DNA from: Actinoplanes sp040639655
Lineage (GTDB): Bacteria > Actinomycetota > Actinomycetes > Mycobacteriales > Micromonosporaceae
Direction of reading: 5' to 3'
NCBI RefSeq assembly: GCF_040639655.1
Contig: NZ_JBFAAI010000040.1
Span: forward strand, 22,336-86,335
DNA: 64,000 bases
Shown: piece after piece, positions 43,905-51,953 of the stretch
How positions within the stretch are numbered: position 1 is the first letter of the stretch
Layout of the letters: each line of letters opens with the position of its first letter
Position numbers and translations under genes: made by a program
The notes under the pieces: generated by a model
The model's database searches: none
What the model saw: only the letters and a program-made list of their open reading frames with translations
What the model was told of the DNA's origin: nothing

Positions 43905-44917
43905 ACATCGACCTCGCGGCGCTGCGCGCCCTGGAGCGCGAGCGGGAGATCCCGTTCGAGACCATTCTGGCGGCCATCGAGACCGCATTGCTGACCGCCT
44001 ACCGGCACACCGACGGCGCCGAGGGCCATGCCCGGGTGGAGATCGACCGCAAGAGCGGTGTGGCCTCCGTCCTGGCGCAGGAGCTCGACGCGGACGGCTC
44101 GGTGGTGCGCGAGTGGGACGACACCCCGCACGACTTCGGCCGGATCGCCGCGATGACCGCCAAGCAGGTGATCCTGCAGCGGCTCCGGGAGGCCACCGAC
44201 GAACAGCACTTCGGGGAGTACGCGGGCCGCGACGGCGACCTGGTCACCGGGGTGGTGCAGGCCGACGCGGCACGTGCCGAAAGACACATCGTGACCGTCG
44301 ACCTGGGCAAGCTGGAAGCGGTGCTGCCGCAGTCCGAGCAGGTGCCCGGCGAGACGTACCCGCACGGCACCCGGATCCGCTGCATCGTGGTGCACGTGGC
44401 GAAGGGCTTCCGCGGTCCGCAGATCACCCTGTCCCGCTCGCATCCGGCCCTGGTGAAGAAGTTGTTCGCCCTCGAGGTGCCGGAGATCGCCGACGGCACC
44501 GTGGAGATCGCCGCGATCGCACGTGAGGCAGGTCACCGGACCAAGATTGCGGTGCGGTCGACCGTTCAGGGCGTGAACGCGAAGGGCGCCTGTATCGGCC
44601 CGATGGGTCAGCGGGTCCGCGCCGTGATGAGCGAACTGCACGGCGAGAAGATCGACATCATCGACTGGTCGGACGATCCGGCCCAGTTCGTCGGCAACGC
44701 GCTCTCACCAGCGAAGGCCCTGCGTGTCGAGGTGGTGGACGCCGCCAGCCGTACGGCCCGGGTGACCGTGCCCGATTTCCAGCTGTCGCTGGCGATCGGC
44801 CGGGAGGGGCAGAACGCCAGGCTCGCCGCCCGGCTCACCGGATGGCGCATCGACATCCGCCCGGACAGCGAGCCCGCCGGAGTCTCGGACCGTGATGCGG
44901 CCGAGGCGGGGAACTGA
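43901..44917 (+). CDS. nusA: Transcription termination/antitermination factor NusA
   Basis: The product is 338 residues, the short actinobacterial form without the C-terminal acidic repeats of E. coli. The N-terminal domain is followed by an S1 domain (VTGVVQADAARAERHIV) and two KH domains (GACIGPMGQRVRAVMSELHG and AIGREGQNARLAARLTGW). It binds RNA polymerase and modulates pausing and termination. It overlaps rimP by four bases and runs into the ylxR frame, consistent with tight operon organisation. Confidence 0.96.
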   Translation: MNIDLAALRALEREREIPFETILAAIETALLTAYRHTDGAEGHARVEIDRKSGVASVLAQELDADGSVVREWDDTPHDFGRIAAMTAKQVILQRLREATDEQHFGEYAGRDGDLVTGVVQADAARAERHIVTVDLGKLEAVLPQSEQVPGETYPHGTRIRCIVVHVAKGFRGPQITLSRSHPALVKKLFALEVPEIADGTVEIAAIAREAGHRTKIAVRSTVQGVNAKGACIGPMGQRVRAVMSELHGEKIDIIDWSDDPAQFVGNALSPAKALRVEVVDAASRTARVTVPDFQLSLAIGREGQNARLAARLTGWRIDIRPDSEPAGVSDRDAAEAGN

Positions 44918-45281
44918 CCGGATACGCGCCGGGCGCGAACGAGAGGTAGACTTGTTCTCGGTCGGCCCGACGCGAACCTGCGTCGGCTGCCGCAAACGCG
45001 CGCCGGCCGATCGTTTGTTGCGGTTCGTCGCGGCGAATCTGGAGGGTGACCTCCAGCTTTTGCCCGATCCGGCCCGCCGACTGCCGGGGCGGGGAGCGCA
45101 TTTGCATCCCGATCCGGCTTGCTTTGCGCAGGCGGAGCGACGTCGTGCCTTCGGGCGTGCGTTGCGCCTCACTGGACTTGCTAACCCAGCGCTGCTTGCG
45201 GAGCACATCCGCACGGTCTCCGTGCCGTGCGGAACCACCGATGACGAGGCGCTGGCGCCCCGTCACGACCCAGCAAGGTAG
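44892..45281 (+). CDS. YlxR-family RNA-binding protein
   Basis: The product is up to 129 residues. The core RTCVGCRKRAPADRLLRF and PGRGAHLHPDPACF are YlxR hallmarks; related proteins bind RNA and have been linked to RNase P. The frame opens at GTG 44892/ATG 44895 inside nusA. TTG 44952, with GAGAGG five bases upstream, would give a 109-residue protein starting just before RTCVGCR and is a serious alternative. It lies between nusA and infB as in most Gram-positive bacteria. Confidence 0.85.
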   Translation: MMRPRRGTDRIRAGREREVDLFSVGPTRTCVGCRKRAPADRLLRFVAANLEGDLQLLPDPARRLPGRGAHLHPDPACFAQAERRRAFGRALRLTGLANPALLAEHIRTVSVPCGTTDDEALAPRHDPAR

Positions 45282-45388
45282 GACGACCCAGATGAGCACA
45301 CGATGAAGTCCCTGAAATGACCAGGCTTCTAGTGCACGAGTGAGGTCAGTGCGGGCGCTGCTCGTACGACCTCGAAGTGAGGAGTGCA

Positions 45389-48300
45389 GTGCCAGGCAAG
45401 GCCCGCGTACACGAGCTCGCCAAAGAGCTCGGGGTCGACAGCAAGACCGTTCTCGCCACATTGAAGGACATGGGCGAGTTCGTTAAATCCGCGTCGAGCA
45501 CCGTCGAGGCCCCCGTGGCCCGTCGGCTTCGTGGCGCGCTGGAGCAGGGCGGCGCCCTTCCGGCGTCCTCGCCGGCTCCGGCATCAGGTGCTCCCGCCGC
45601 CCCCGGTGGTGCGAGTGCAACCGCGTCCCCGCGTCCGGGTCCGCCGATGGGGCGGCCTCAGCCGCCGCGTCGTCCGGGCACGCCGCAGGGTGCGCCCTCC
45701 AACAGCCCTACGTCCCCGGCAGCGCCCACGCCCGGCCCGTTCGTCCGGCCGAAGCCGGCGACGCCCGGCCGTCCGGGCCCGACGCCCGGCCCGGTCGCGA
45801 AGCCGGCCAGCGCGCACGACATCGAGGTGGCGGCCGCCGAGGCGCGCGCCTCGGCGCTGAAGGCCGAGCAGGAGGCCGCGGTCAAGGCCGCCCAGGCCGC
45901 ACAGGCTGCCCGTTCGCGGGACGCCGAGCGCCGCCCGCAGGGCACGACCGACGGTGGCGCCCAGCGCGGTCCCGGGCCCCGGCCCGGTCCGGGCAGCGTC
46001 CCGCCGCGTCCGGGTTCGCCGGCCGCCGGTCGTCCCGGTGGCCCGGGTGCTCCCGGTGGCCCTCGTCCCGGTCCCGGCGGCGGATCTCCGCGTCCGCCCG
46101 CGCGTGGCCCGGGCAACAACCCGTTCGGTGTCTCCGGCGGTGGCGCCCCGCGTCCCTCGCCGGCCTCGATGCCGCGTCCGAACCAGCCGGGCATGCCGCC
46201 CCGGCCGAGCCCTGCCTCGATGCCGCCGCGGCCCAGCCCTGCCTCGATGCCCTCGCAGCGTCCCGCCGGTCCCGGCGGTGGCCGTGGTGGCCCCGGTGGT
46301 GGCGCTGGTCGTCCCGGCGGTCCCGGTGGTGGCGCTGGTCGTCCCGGCGGTCCCGGTGGCGGCGGCGGCGGTTACCGCGGTGGCGGTGGCGGCGCTGGTG
46401 GCGGCTTCCGTCCCGGTGGCGGCGGCGGCGCTGGTGGCGGCTTCCGTCCCGGTGGCGGCGGCGGCGCTGGTGGCGGCTTCCGTCCCGGTGGCGGTACCGG
46501 TGGCCCCGTCGGTGCCGGCGCACCCGGTCGTCCCGGTGGTGGCGGTCCCGGTGGCCGCGGTCGTGGCGGTGGCGCGGCGGGTGCCTTCGGGCGTCCCGGC
46601 GGCCGGCCGACCCGTGGCCGCAAGTCGAAGAAGCAGCGGCGTCAAGAGTTCGACAACCTGTCCGCTCCGCAGATGAGCTCTGGCGCTCCCCGCGGTAACG
46701 GCCAGGAGATCCGGCTCTCCCGCGGCGCGTCTCTCTCCGACTTCGCCGACAAGATCAATGCCAACCCGGGCTCGCTCGTCCAGGAGATGTTCAACCTGGG
46801 TGAGATGGTGACCGCCACGCAGTCGGTGTCCGACGACACCCTCAAGCTGCTCGGTGTGCACCTCGGCTTCGAGGTCGTCATCGTCAGCCCCGAGGACGAG
46901 GATCGTGAGCTGCTCGCGCAGTTCGACATCGACCTCGACGCCGCGGTGGCCGAGGACCGGCTGGTCACCCGCCCGCCGGTGGTGACCGTCATGGGTCACG
47001 TCGACCACGGTAAGACGAAGCTGCTCGACGCGATCCGCAAGACCAACGTGGTCGCCGGTGAGGCGGGTGGCATCACCCAGCACATCGGTGCCTACCAGGT
47101 CGTCGTCCCGCACCAGGGCGAAGACCGGGCGATCACCTTCATCGACACCCCGGGTCACGAGGCGTTCACCGCCATGCGTGCCCGTGGTGCCAAGGTCACC
47201 GACATCGTGATCCTGGTGGTCGCGGCCGACGACGGCGTCATGCCGCAGACGGTCGAGGCGCTCAACCACGCCAAGGCGGCCGAGGTGCCGATCGTGGTCG
47301 CGGTGAACAAGGTCGACAAGCCGGACGCCAACCCGGACAAGGTCCGCCAGCAGCTGGCCGACTACGGCCTGCTCGCCGAGGACTACCAGGGCGACACGAT
47401 GTTCGTGAACGTGGCGGCCAAGCCCGGCATCGGCATCGACGAGCTCCTCGAGGCCGTCCTGCTGACCGCCGACGCGGCGCTCGAGCTGACCGCCCCGATC
47501 GACGGCCCCGCCCAGGGTGTCGCGGTCGAGGCGCACCTGGACAAGGGTCGCGGTGCCGTGGCCACCGTCCTGGTGCAGAAGGGCACGCTCCGGGCCGGCG
47601 ACTCGATCGTGGCGGGTGGCGCGCACGGTCGCGTCCGGGCCATGCTCGACGAGAACGGCAACCAGGTCGCCGAAGCGGGTCCGGCCCGTCCGGTCCTGGT
47701 CCTCGGTCTCACCTCGGTTCCCGCCGCGGGCGACACCTTCCTCGCCGCTGAGGACGACCGCACGGTGCGGCAGATCGCCGAGCAGCGACAGGCCCGCCGT
47801 CGTGCGGCCACCTTCGCGAACTCGGGCCGCGCCAAGTCGCTCGACGACCTGATGCGTGACCTGAAGGAGGGCGAGAAGGCTTCGCTCACCCTGGTCATCA
47901 AGGGTGACGGCTCCGGCTCGGTCGAGGCTCTCGAGGATGCTCTGTTCAACCTGAACATCCCGGAAGAGGTCCAGCTCAAGGTCATCCACCGCGGCGTCGG
48001 TGCGATCACCGAGAGCGACGTCAACCTGGCGTCGGCCTCCTCCGAGCAGACCGCGACGATCATCGGCTTCAATGTCCGGGCCTCGAACAAGGTCAAGGAG
48101 ATGGCCGACCGCGCCGGCGTGGAGATCCGCTACTACAGCGTGATCTACCAGGCCATCGAGGAGATCGAGGCGGCTCTGAAGGGCCTGCTCAAGCCGGAGT
48201 TCGAAGAGGTCGAGCTCGGCACGGCGGAGATCCGCGAGGTGTTCCGCTCGTCGAAGATCGGTCTCATCGCCGGTTGTATCGTCCGGTCGGGTCTCATCCG

Positions 48301-48502
48301 CCGCAACACCAAGGCACGCGTCCTCCGGGACGGCGTCGTGGTGGCGGAGAGCGTCACGATCAGCTCGCTCAAGCGGTTCAAGGACGACGCCACCGAGGTC
48401 CGTGAGGGCTTCGAGTGTGGTCTGACGCTCCAGGGCTACGGCTCGCCGCAGGTCGGCGACGTCATCGAGACCTGGGAGATGCGCGAGAAGGTCCGGGCGT
48501 AA
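45389..48502 (+). CDS. infB: Translation initiation factor IF-2
   Basis: The product is 1037 residues. It is a GTPase that brings initiator tRNA to the 30S subunit. The N-terminal IF2_N motif is ARVHELAKELGVDSKTVL. Residues about 55-410 are a low-complexity Pro/Gly/Arg region, including Gly-rich tandem repeats. The G domain then shows VTVMGHVDHGKTKLLD, IDTPGH and NKVD, followed by domains II-IV. GTG 45389 is preferred over GTG 45377 because TGAGGAG lies between them. Long, variable IF-2 N-termini are normal in actinobacteria, though this Gly run is pronounced. A 15-bp hairpin terminator follows. Confidence 0.96.
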   Translation: MPGKARVHELAKELGVDSKTVLATLKDMGEFVKSASSTVEAPVARRLRGALEQGGALPASSPAPASGAPAAPGGASATASPRPGPPMGRPQPPRRPGTPQGAPSNSPTSPAAPTPGPFVRPKPATPGRPGPTPGPVAKPASAHDIEVAAAEARASALKAEQEAAVKAAQAAQAARSRDAERRPQGTTDGGAQRGPGPRPGPGSVPPRPGSPAAGRPGGPGAPGGPRPGPGGGSPRPPARGPGNNPFGVSGGGAPRPSPASMPRPNQPGMPPRPSPASMPPRPSPASMPSQRPAGPGGGRGGPGGGAGRPGGPGGGAGRPGGPGGGGGGYRGGGGGAGGGFRPGGGGGAGGGFRPGGGGGAGGGFRPGGGTGGPVGAGAPGRPGGGGPGGRGRGGGAAGAFGRPGGRPTRGRKSKKQRRQEFDNLSAPQMSSGAPRGNGQEIRLSRGASLSDFADKINANPGSLVQEMFNLGEMVTATQSVSDDTLKLLGVHLGFEVVIVSPEDEDRELLAQFDIDLDAAVAEDRLVTRPPVVTVMGHVDHGKTKLLDAIRKTNVVAGEAGGITQHIGAYQVVVPHQGEDRAITFIDTPGHEAFTAMRARGAKVTDIVILVVAADDGVMPQTVEALNHAKAAEVPIVVAVNKVDKPDANPDKVRQQLADYGLLAEDYQGDTMFVNVAAKPGIGIDELLEAVLLTADAALELTAPIDGPAQGVAVEAHLDKGRGAVATVLVQKGTLRAGDSIVAGGAHGRVRAMLDENGNQVAEAGPARPVLVLGLTSVPAAGDTFLAAEDDRTVRQIAEQRQARRRAATFANSGRAKSLDDLMRDLKEGEKASLTLVIKGDGSGSVEALEDALFNLNIPEEVQLKVIHRGVGAITESDVNLASASSEQTATIIGFNVRASNKVKEMADRAGVEIRYYSVIYQAIEEIEAALKGLLKPEFEEVELGTAEIREVFRSSKIGLIAGCIVRSGLIRRNTKARVLRDGVVVAESVTISSLKRFKDDATEVREGFECGLTLQGYGSPQVGDVIETWEMREKVRA
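46405..46494 (+). repeat. 36-bp tandem repeat in the infB linker
   Basis: Two exact 36-base units (46405-46440, 46441-46476) and a half unit (to 46494) encode FRPGGGGGAGGG. A related 27-base GRPGGPGGGA repeat precedes them. The region is likely unstable in copy number and prone to sequencing error. Confidence 0.85.
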
Positions 48503-48519
48503 CCAGCCCTGTGATTTAC

Positions 48520-48561
48520 GGCGGCCCCCGGTGCTTACGGCACCGGGGGCCGCCCCCTTTT
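48520..48561 (+). terminator. Rho-independent terminator after infB
   Basis: GGCGGCCCCCGGTGC (48520-48534) and GCACCGGGGGCCGCC (48540-48554) form a perfect 15-bp stem with a five-base loop, followed by CCCTTTT. It closes the rimP-nusA-ylxR-infB operon. Confidence 0.93.
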
Positions 48562-48595
48562 CCGGCCGGTTCCCGGTGGCTGGGAGGATGACGGG

Positions 48596-49627
48596 ATGTC
48601 CTCCCGGTACGCCATGCTGCTCGCCCCGTCCGCCAACCGTGTCTACGCCGACCAGGCGTCCCGCATCTCCCAGGCGGAGCTGGCCGCATTCGGGCCGGTG
48701 CTCTCGTCCGGCCTGGACGACATCGGGGTGACGGAGCTCGGCGGCGTGGAGTACCTCACGTTCGTCGGCGACCTCGGTGAGCGCGACATCGCGTACCTGT
48801 CGAACCTTTCCTCGGCCTACGCCCTGTTCGAGCGGGTGGAGGGCGAACTGCTGCGGCCGCTCGCGCTCAGCCCGCTGGCCCGGTACGACAGCGACCTGAT
48901 CACCATCCCGAAGTATGCGGGCAAGACCAACGAACAGTTCACCAAGCTGGTGCTGAACCTCACGGTGCTCGCCTCGGACTCGGCCGGTCGCATGCTCGAC
49001 GGGAATCTCACCGTCCTGGACCCGCTCTGCGGCCGGGGTACCACGCTCAACCAGGCGCTGATGTACGGCTACGACGGCATCGGCGTGGAGATCGACGGCA
49101 AGGACGTCGAGGCGTACAAGCTGTTCCTGCAGACCTGGCTCAAGCGCAAGCGCCTCAAGCACACCGCCGAGCTGGTGCCGGTGCGCCGTCAGGGCCGCCG
49201 GGCCGCCCGCCGGCTGGAGGTGACCATGGCCGCCAGCAAGGACGACCACAAGGCCGGCGCCGTGCAGAAGCTGACCGTGCTGAACGCCGACACCACCCAG
49301 CTGGACGGACTGATCCGGGGCAACGTGGCCGACGTGCTGGTGGCAGACCTGCCGTACGGCGTGTCCCACGGAAGTTACGACGACGAGGGCGGCATGTCCC
49401 GGCGTCCGCTGGACCTGCTGGAGCGGGCGGTGCCGCAGTGGCTGACCCTGCTGCGTGCCGGCGGTGCGATGGGCCTGTCCTGGAACACCAAGGTCGCCAA
49501 ACGTGAACTGGCCGAGGACATCCTGCTGGCGTACGGCCTGGAACTGGCGGACCACCTGCCGCTGGCGCACCGGGTCGACCAGGGCATCGAGCGCGACGTG
49601 ATCGTGGCCCGGAAAAACCCGCGCTGA
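48596..49627 (+). CDS. TRM11-like SAM-dependent RNA/DNA methyltransferase
   Basis: The product is 343 residues. The SAM motif I is LDPLCGRGTTLNQALMYG, an acidic motif II follows in VEIDGKD, and the catalytic motif is VLVADLPYG (D-L-P-Y), typical of N2-guanine and other amino methyltransferases related to TRM11. There is no clear THUMP domain; the N-terminal 110 residues may replace it. The substrate is unknown, and a tRNA or rRNA base is plausible given the translation-gene neighbourhood. ATG 48596 is preceded by GGGAGG. It lies just past the infB terminator. Confidence 0.85.
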   Translation: MSSRYAMLLAPSANRVYADQASRISQAELAAFGPVLSSGLDDIGVTELGGVEYLTFVGDLGERDIAYLSNLSSAYALFERVEGELLRPLALSPLARYDSDLITIPKYAGKTNEQFTKLVLNLTVLASDSAGRMLDGNLTVLDPLCGRGTTLNQALMYGYDGIGVEIDGKDVEAYKLFLQTWLKRKRLKHTAELVPVRRQGRRAARRLEVTMAASKDDHKAGAVQKLTVLNADTTQLDGLIRGNVADVLVADLPYGVSHGSYDDEGGMSRRPLDLLERAVPQWLTLLRAGGAMGLSWNTKVAKRELAEDILLAYGLELADHLPLAHRVDQGIERDVIVARKNPR

Positions 49628-49658
49628 CCGGCGCGATTCCTGGGTAACCTCCTCGCTG

Positions 49659-49952
49659 ATGTATACCGAGACCGCTGTCTTCGACCTGCTCCTGCCCGGT
49701 GACTCGCACTCGCTGAAGCAGAAGCGTTCCTATGTCCGCCCGATCATCGCGATGCTGAGGAAGTTCGAGGTCAGTGTCGCCGAGGTCGGCTTCCAGGACC
49801 TGCACGGCCGCGCTCAGATCGGGGTGGCTGTGGTGGCCGCGGACCCGGCGCAGGCCCGTGCCGTCGTCGACACCTGTGAGAACCAGGTGGCCGGCCGGCC
49901 GGAGATCGAGCTGCTCTCGGTCAAGCGACGGCTGTACGGTGACGACGATTGA
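49659..49952 (+). CDS. DUF503 small protein
   Basis: The product is 97 residues. DLLLPGDSHSLKQKRSYVRPI and FEVSVAEVGFQDLHGRAQIG match DUF503, a ferredoxin-like fold of unknown function routinely encoded between infB and rbfA in Gram-positive bacteria. A TAACCT box starts 14 bases before the ATG and there is no ribosome binding site, so the message may be nearly leaderless. Neighbours suggest a link to ribosome assembly, but this is guilt by association. Confidence 0.88.
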   Translation: MYTETAVFDLLLPGDSHSLKQKRSYVRPIIAMLRKFEVSVAEVGFQDLHGRAQIGVAVVAADPAQARAVVDTCENQVAGRPEIELLSVKRRLYGDDD

Positions 49953-50021
49953 CGCTGGGTACGCTTCAGCAGTTGGGCGGGGTGGTTCGACCCGCGGGAT
50001 ACACAGTCGGAGGTGGGCGAT

Positions 50022-50492
50022 ATGTCTGACCCAGCCAAGACGCGCCGGCACGCGGAGCGGATCAAGGAGCTGGTGGCCAGGCTGGTGCGGGAGATCAAGG
50101 ACCCCCGTCTCGGCATGGTGACGATCACGGACGCCCGGATCACCGGCGACCTGCGCGAGGCGACGGTCTTCTACACGGTTCTGGGGGACGTGACCGAGCA
50201 GGCGTCCACGGCGGCGGCCCTGGAGAGCGCGAAAGGCATGCTGCGCACCCGGGTCGGCCACGCGCTCGCGCTGCGGCACTCGCCGAGTCTGGCGTTCGTG
50301 CTCGACAACGTGCAGACCCACGTCAAGGAGATCGACGACCTGCTTGCCGAGGCACGGCACCGGGACGAAGAGGTCCAGCGGATCGCGGCGAGTGCGAAGT
50401 ACGCCGGTGATCCGGACCCGTACAAGAGTGACGACGACGAGTCCGAGGACGACGAAGCCGAGCGGGTCGGTGCCCGCGAGGAGAACGGGTGA
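50022..50492 (+). CDS. rbfA: 30S ribosome-binding factor RbfA
   Basis: The product is 156 residues. It is a KH-fold assembly factor for the 30S subunit, with KELVARLVREIKDPRLGMVT near the start and the conserved RHSPSLAFVLDN. An acidic tail (DDDESEDDEAERVGAREENG) extends the usual 110-130 residues. ATG 50022 has GGAGG eight bases upstream. GTG 50013 overlaps that site and is rejected. The stop overlaps the next gene's GTG by four bases. Confidence 0.95.
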   Translation: MSDPAKTRRHAERIKELVARLVREIKDPRLGMVTITDARITGDLREATVFYTVLGDVTEQASTAAALESAKGMLRTRVGHALALRHSPSLAFVLDNVQTHVKEIDDLLAEARHRDEEVQRIAASAKYAGDPDPYKSDDDESEDDEAERVGAREENG

Positions 50493-51499
50493 CCCTCGGA
50501 CCCTCCGCCGGCCAGTGGGCCGCCGCTGTCGCGGCGGTCCGCTCGACCGGCCCCGATGACGAGATCCAGCTGATCTGCCACGTCAACCCGGACGGCGACG
50601 CGCTCGGCAGCATGCTCGGTTTCGGGCTCGGGTTGCGGCGCCTCGGGTACACCCGGGTGCGGGCGACGTTCCCCGGCGACTTCGTGGTGCCCGGCCCGTA
50701 CCGCGACCTGCCGGGTGTTGATCTGCTGGTGCCTGAGCCGGACGCCTTCGCCGCACCCCGCCTGGTCCTGGTCTTCGATGTGGCGAGCGAGTCGCGCCTC
50801 GGCGCTCTCGCCGCCCGTGTCGCGGACACGCCGGCCAGCGTGGTGCTGGACCATCACGCGTCCAACACCGGGTTCGGCGGGGTCCAGCTGGTCGACCCGC
50901 GGGCGGCGGCCACCTCGGTGGTCGCTGACGGGCTGCTCAGCCGCCTCGGTGTGCCGCTGGACGCCGAGATCGCGGAGTGCCTGTACGTCGCTCTGGCGAC
51001 CGACACCGGCTCGTTCAAGTTCGACATGACCACGGTATCGGTTCATGAGCTGGCCGCGCGGCTGATCGCGACGGGGATCCGCCCGGGCGAGATCTCCCGG
51101 CGGATCTTCGACAGCAAGCCGTTCGGCGCGATGAAGCTGACCGGCGAGGTGATCGGCCGGGCCGTGCTGGAACCGGACGCGGCCGGTGGCCGGGGCATGG
51201 TGTGGACCTACGCCACGCTGGCGGACCTGGCGCGGCACGGCCAGCCGCCCTACGTGCTGGACGCGTTGATCGACCCGGTGCGGTCGGTGGCCGAGGCCGA
51301 CGTCTCGGTGGTGGTGAAGCAGGTGGCACCGGGCGAGTGGTCGGTGTCGCTGCGCAGCAAGGGCGCGGTCGACGTGAGCGGTGTGGCGGTTTCGCAGGGT
51401 GGTGGCGGGCACCGTCTGGCGGCGGGTTTCACCGGGTACGGCGAGGCCGCCGAGGTGGTGGACACGGTGCGTCTGCTACTTGACGAGCATCTGAACTAG
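50489..51499 (+). CDS. DHH-family oligoribonuclease/pAp phosphatase (NrnA-like)
   Basis: The product is 336 residues. DHH-domain motifs are ICHVNPDGDALGSM, VLVFDVASESR (motif II), VLDHHASN (the DHH motif proper) and ATDTGSFKFD. The C-terminal DHHA1 domain has GGGGHRLAAGF. Homologues degrade 2-5-mer RNA and dephosphorylate pAp. The start GTG 50489 overlaps rbfA (GTGA), a conserved order in actinobacteria. A U-tailed hairpin follows the stop by about 20 bases. Confidence 0.94.
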   Translation: MTLGPSAGQWAAAVAAVRSTGPDDEIQLICHVNPDGDALGSMLGFGLGLRRLGYTRVRATFPGDFVVPGPYRDLPGVDLLVPEPDAFAAPRLVLVFDVASESRLGALAARVADTPASVVLDHHASNTGFGGVQLVDPRAAATSVVADGLLSRLGVPLDAEIAECLYVALATDTGSFKFDMTTVSVHELAARLIATGIRPGEISRRIFDSKPFGAMKLTGEVIGRAVLEPDAAGGRGMVWTYATLADLARHGQPPYVLDALIDPVRSVAEADVSVVVKQVAPGEWSVSLRSKGAVDVSGVAVSQGGGGHRLAAGFTGYGEAAEVVDTVRLLLDEHLN

Positions 51500-51519
51500 T
51501 CGATGTTTCACCTGCATGG

Positions 51520-51552
51520 CGGGGGTCACCCGGAAGGGTGGCTCCCGTTTTT
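51520..51552 (+). terminator. Rho-independent terminator after the DHH gene
   Basis: CGGGGGTCACCC (51520-51531), a GGAA loop and GGGTGGCTCCCG (51536-51547) make a 12-bp stem with two wobbles, followed directly by TTTTT. This is one of the few classical U-tailed terminators here. Confidence 0.9.
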
Positions 51553-51806
51553 CTCGTCCCGGATCGCGGGAACGCGGCGTGTGGGGGCATGACTGAACGT
51601 TAGTTTGGGGCCTGAACGGTGATTTGGTTCCGCCCGGCTGCCACCGACGCCATCGGCGAGACCTCGAGCCACCCGTGCCCACCGGCCCGGGTCGCGTCAC
51701 CCGGGCCAGAGGCCGCGGCGACCCCGCGCCGGCCGGTGACGCCCCGCTCGACCGCCTCCGGGCGCGCGTTTCTCGCGCGCCCGTACCCGTTGGAAGGATT
51801 TTCCTC
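51553..51806 (+). promoter_or_regulatory. Untranslated region with direct repeats before the 29-codon ORF
   Basis: CTGAACGTTAGTTTGG (51593-51608) and CTGAACGGTGATTTGG (51612-51627) are imperfect direct repeats with a 19-base period, more AT-rich than their surroundings and placed right after a terminator. They could be a promoter or operator for the small ORF about 180 bases on. Nothing else is recognisable in the GC-rich remainder. Confidence 0.4.
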
Positions 51807-51896
51807 ATGGCCGCCAAGCCGAAGCCCCAGCCCGCTGACGACGCCGCCGAGCAGGCCCGCCGCGCTCTGCAGACCTCGATGGACACGCGTCAGTAG
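51807..51896 (+). CDS. Small ORF, 29 residues
   Basis: ATG 51807 is preceded by GGAAGGA eight bases upstream and encodes a 29-residue hydrophilic peptide starting MAAKPKPQPADDAAEQ and ending SMDTRQ, helical-looking in its second half. It is bracketed by terminators (51520-51552 and 51908-51924) and so forms a self-contained unit. No family is recognised. The long upstream part of the same open frame is Arg/Pro-rich and not coding-like. It is probably real but unproven. Confidence 0.55.
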   Translation: MAAKPKPQPADDAAEQARRALQTSMDTRQ

Positions 51897-51907
51897 ATGT
51901 AAGTGAC

Positions 51908-51924
51908 GGGTCGCCTTGCGACCC
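51908..51924 (+). terminator. Small hairpin after the 29-codon ORF
   Basis: GGGTCGC (51908-51914) and GCGACCC (51918-51924) pair around a CTT loop, 12 bases past the stop of the small ORF and 30 bases before the MATE gene. A short stem without a U tract makes it a weak terminator candidate. Confidence 0.5.
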
Positions 51925-51953
51925 TTACCGGCGGGCGGGCATCATGAGTTCCC

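Noticed and set aside
46260..46600. CRISPR-like periodicity
   Set aside because: The repeats are in frame within infB, directly adjacent without spacers, and encode Gly-rich units.
45584..49570. A 1328-codon minus-strand open frame with Thr/Ala-rich repeats
   Set aside because: It is antisense to infB and the TRM11-like gene. The repeats mirror the Gly-rich infB repeats, and no domain is visible.
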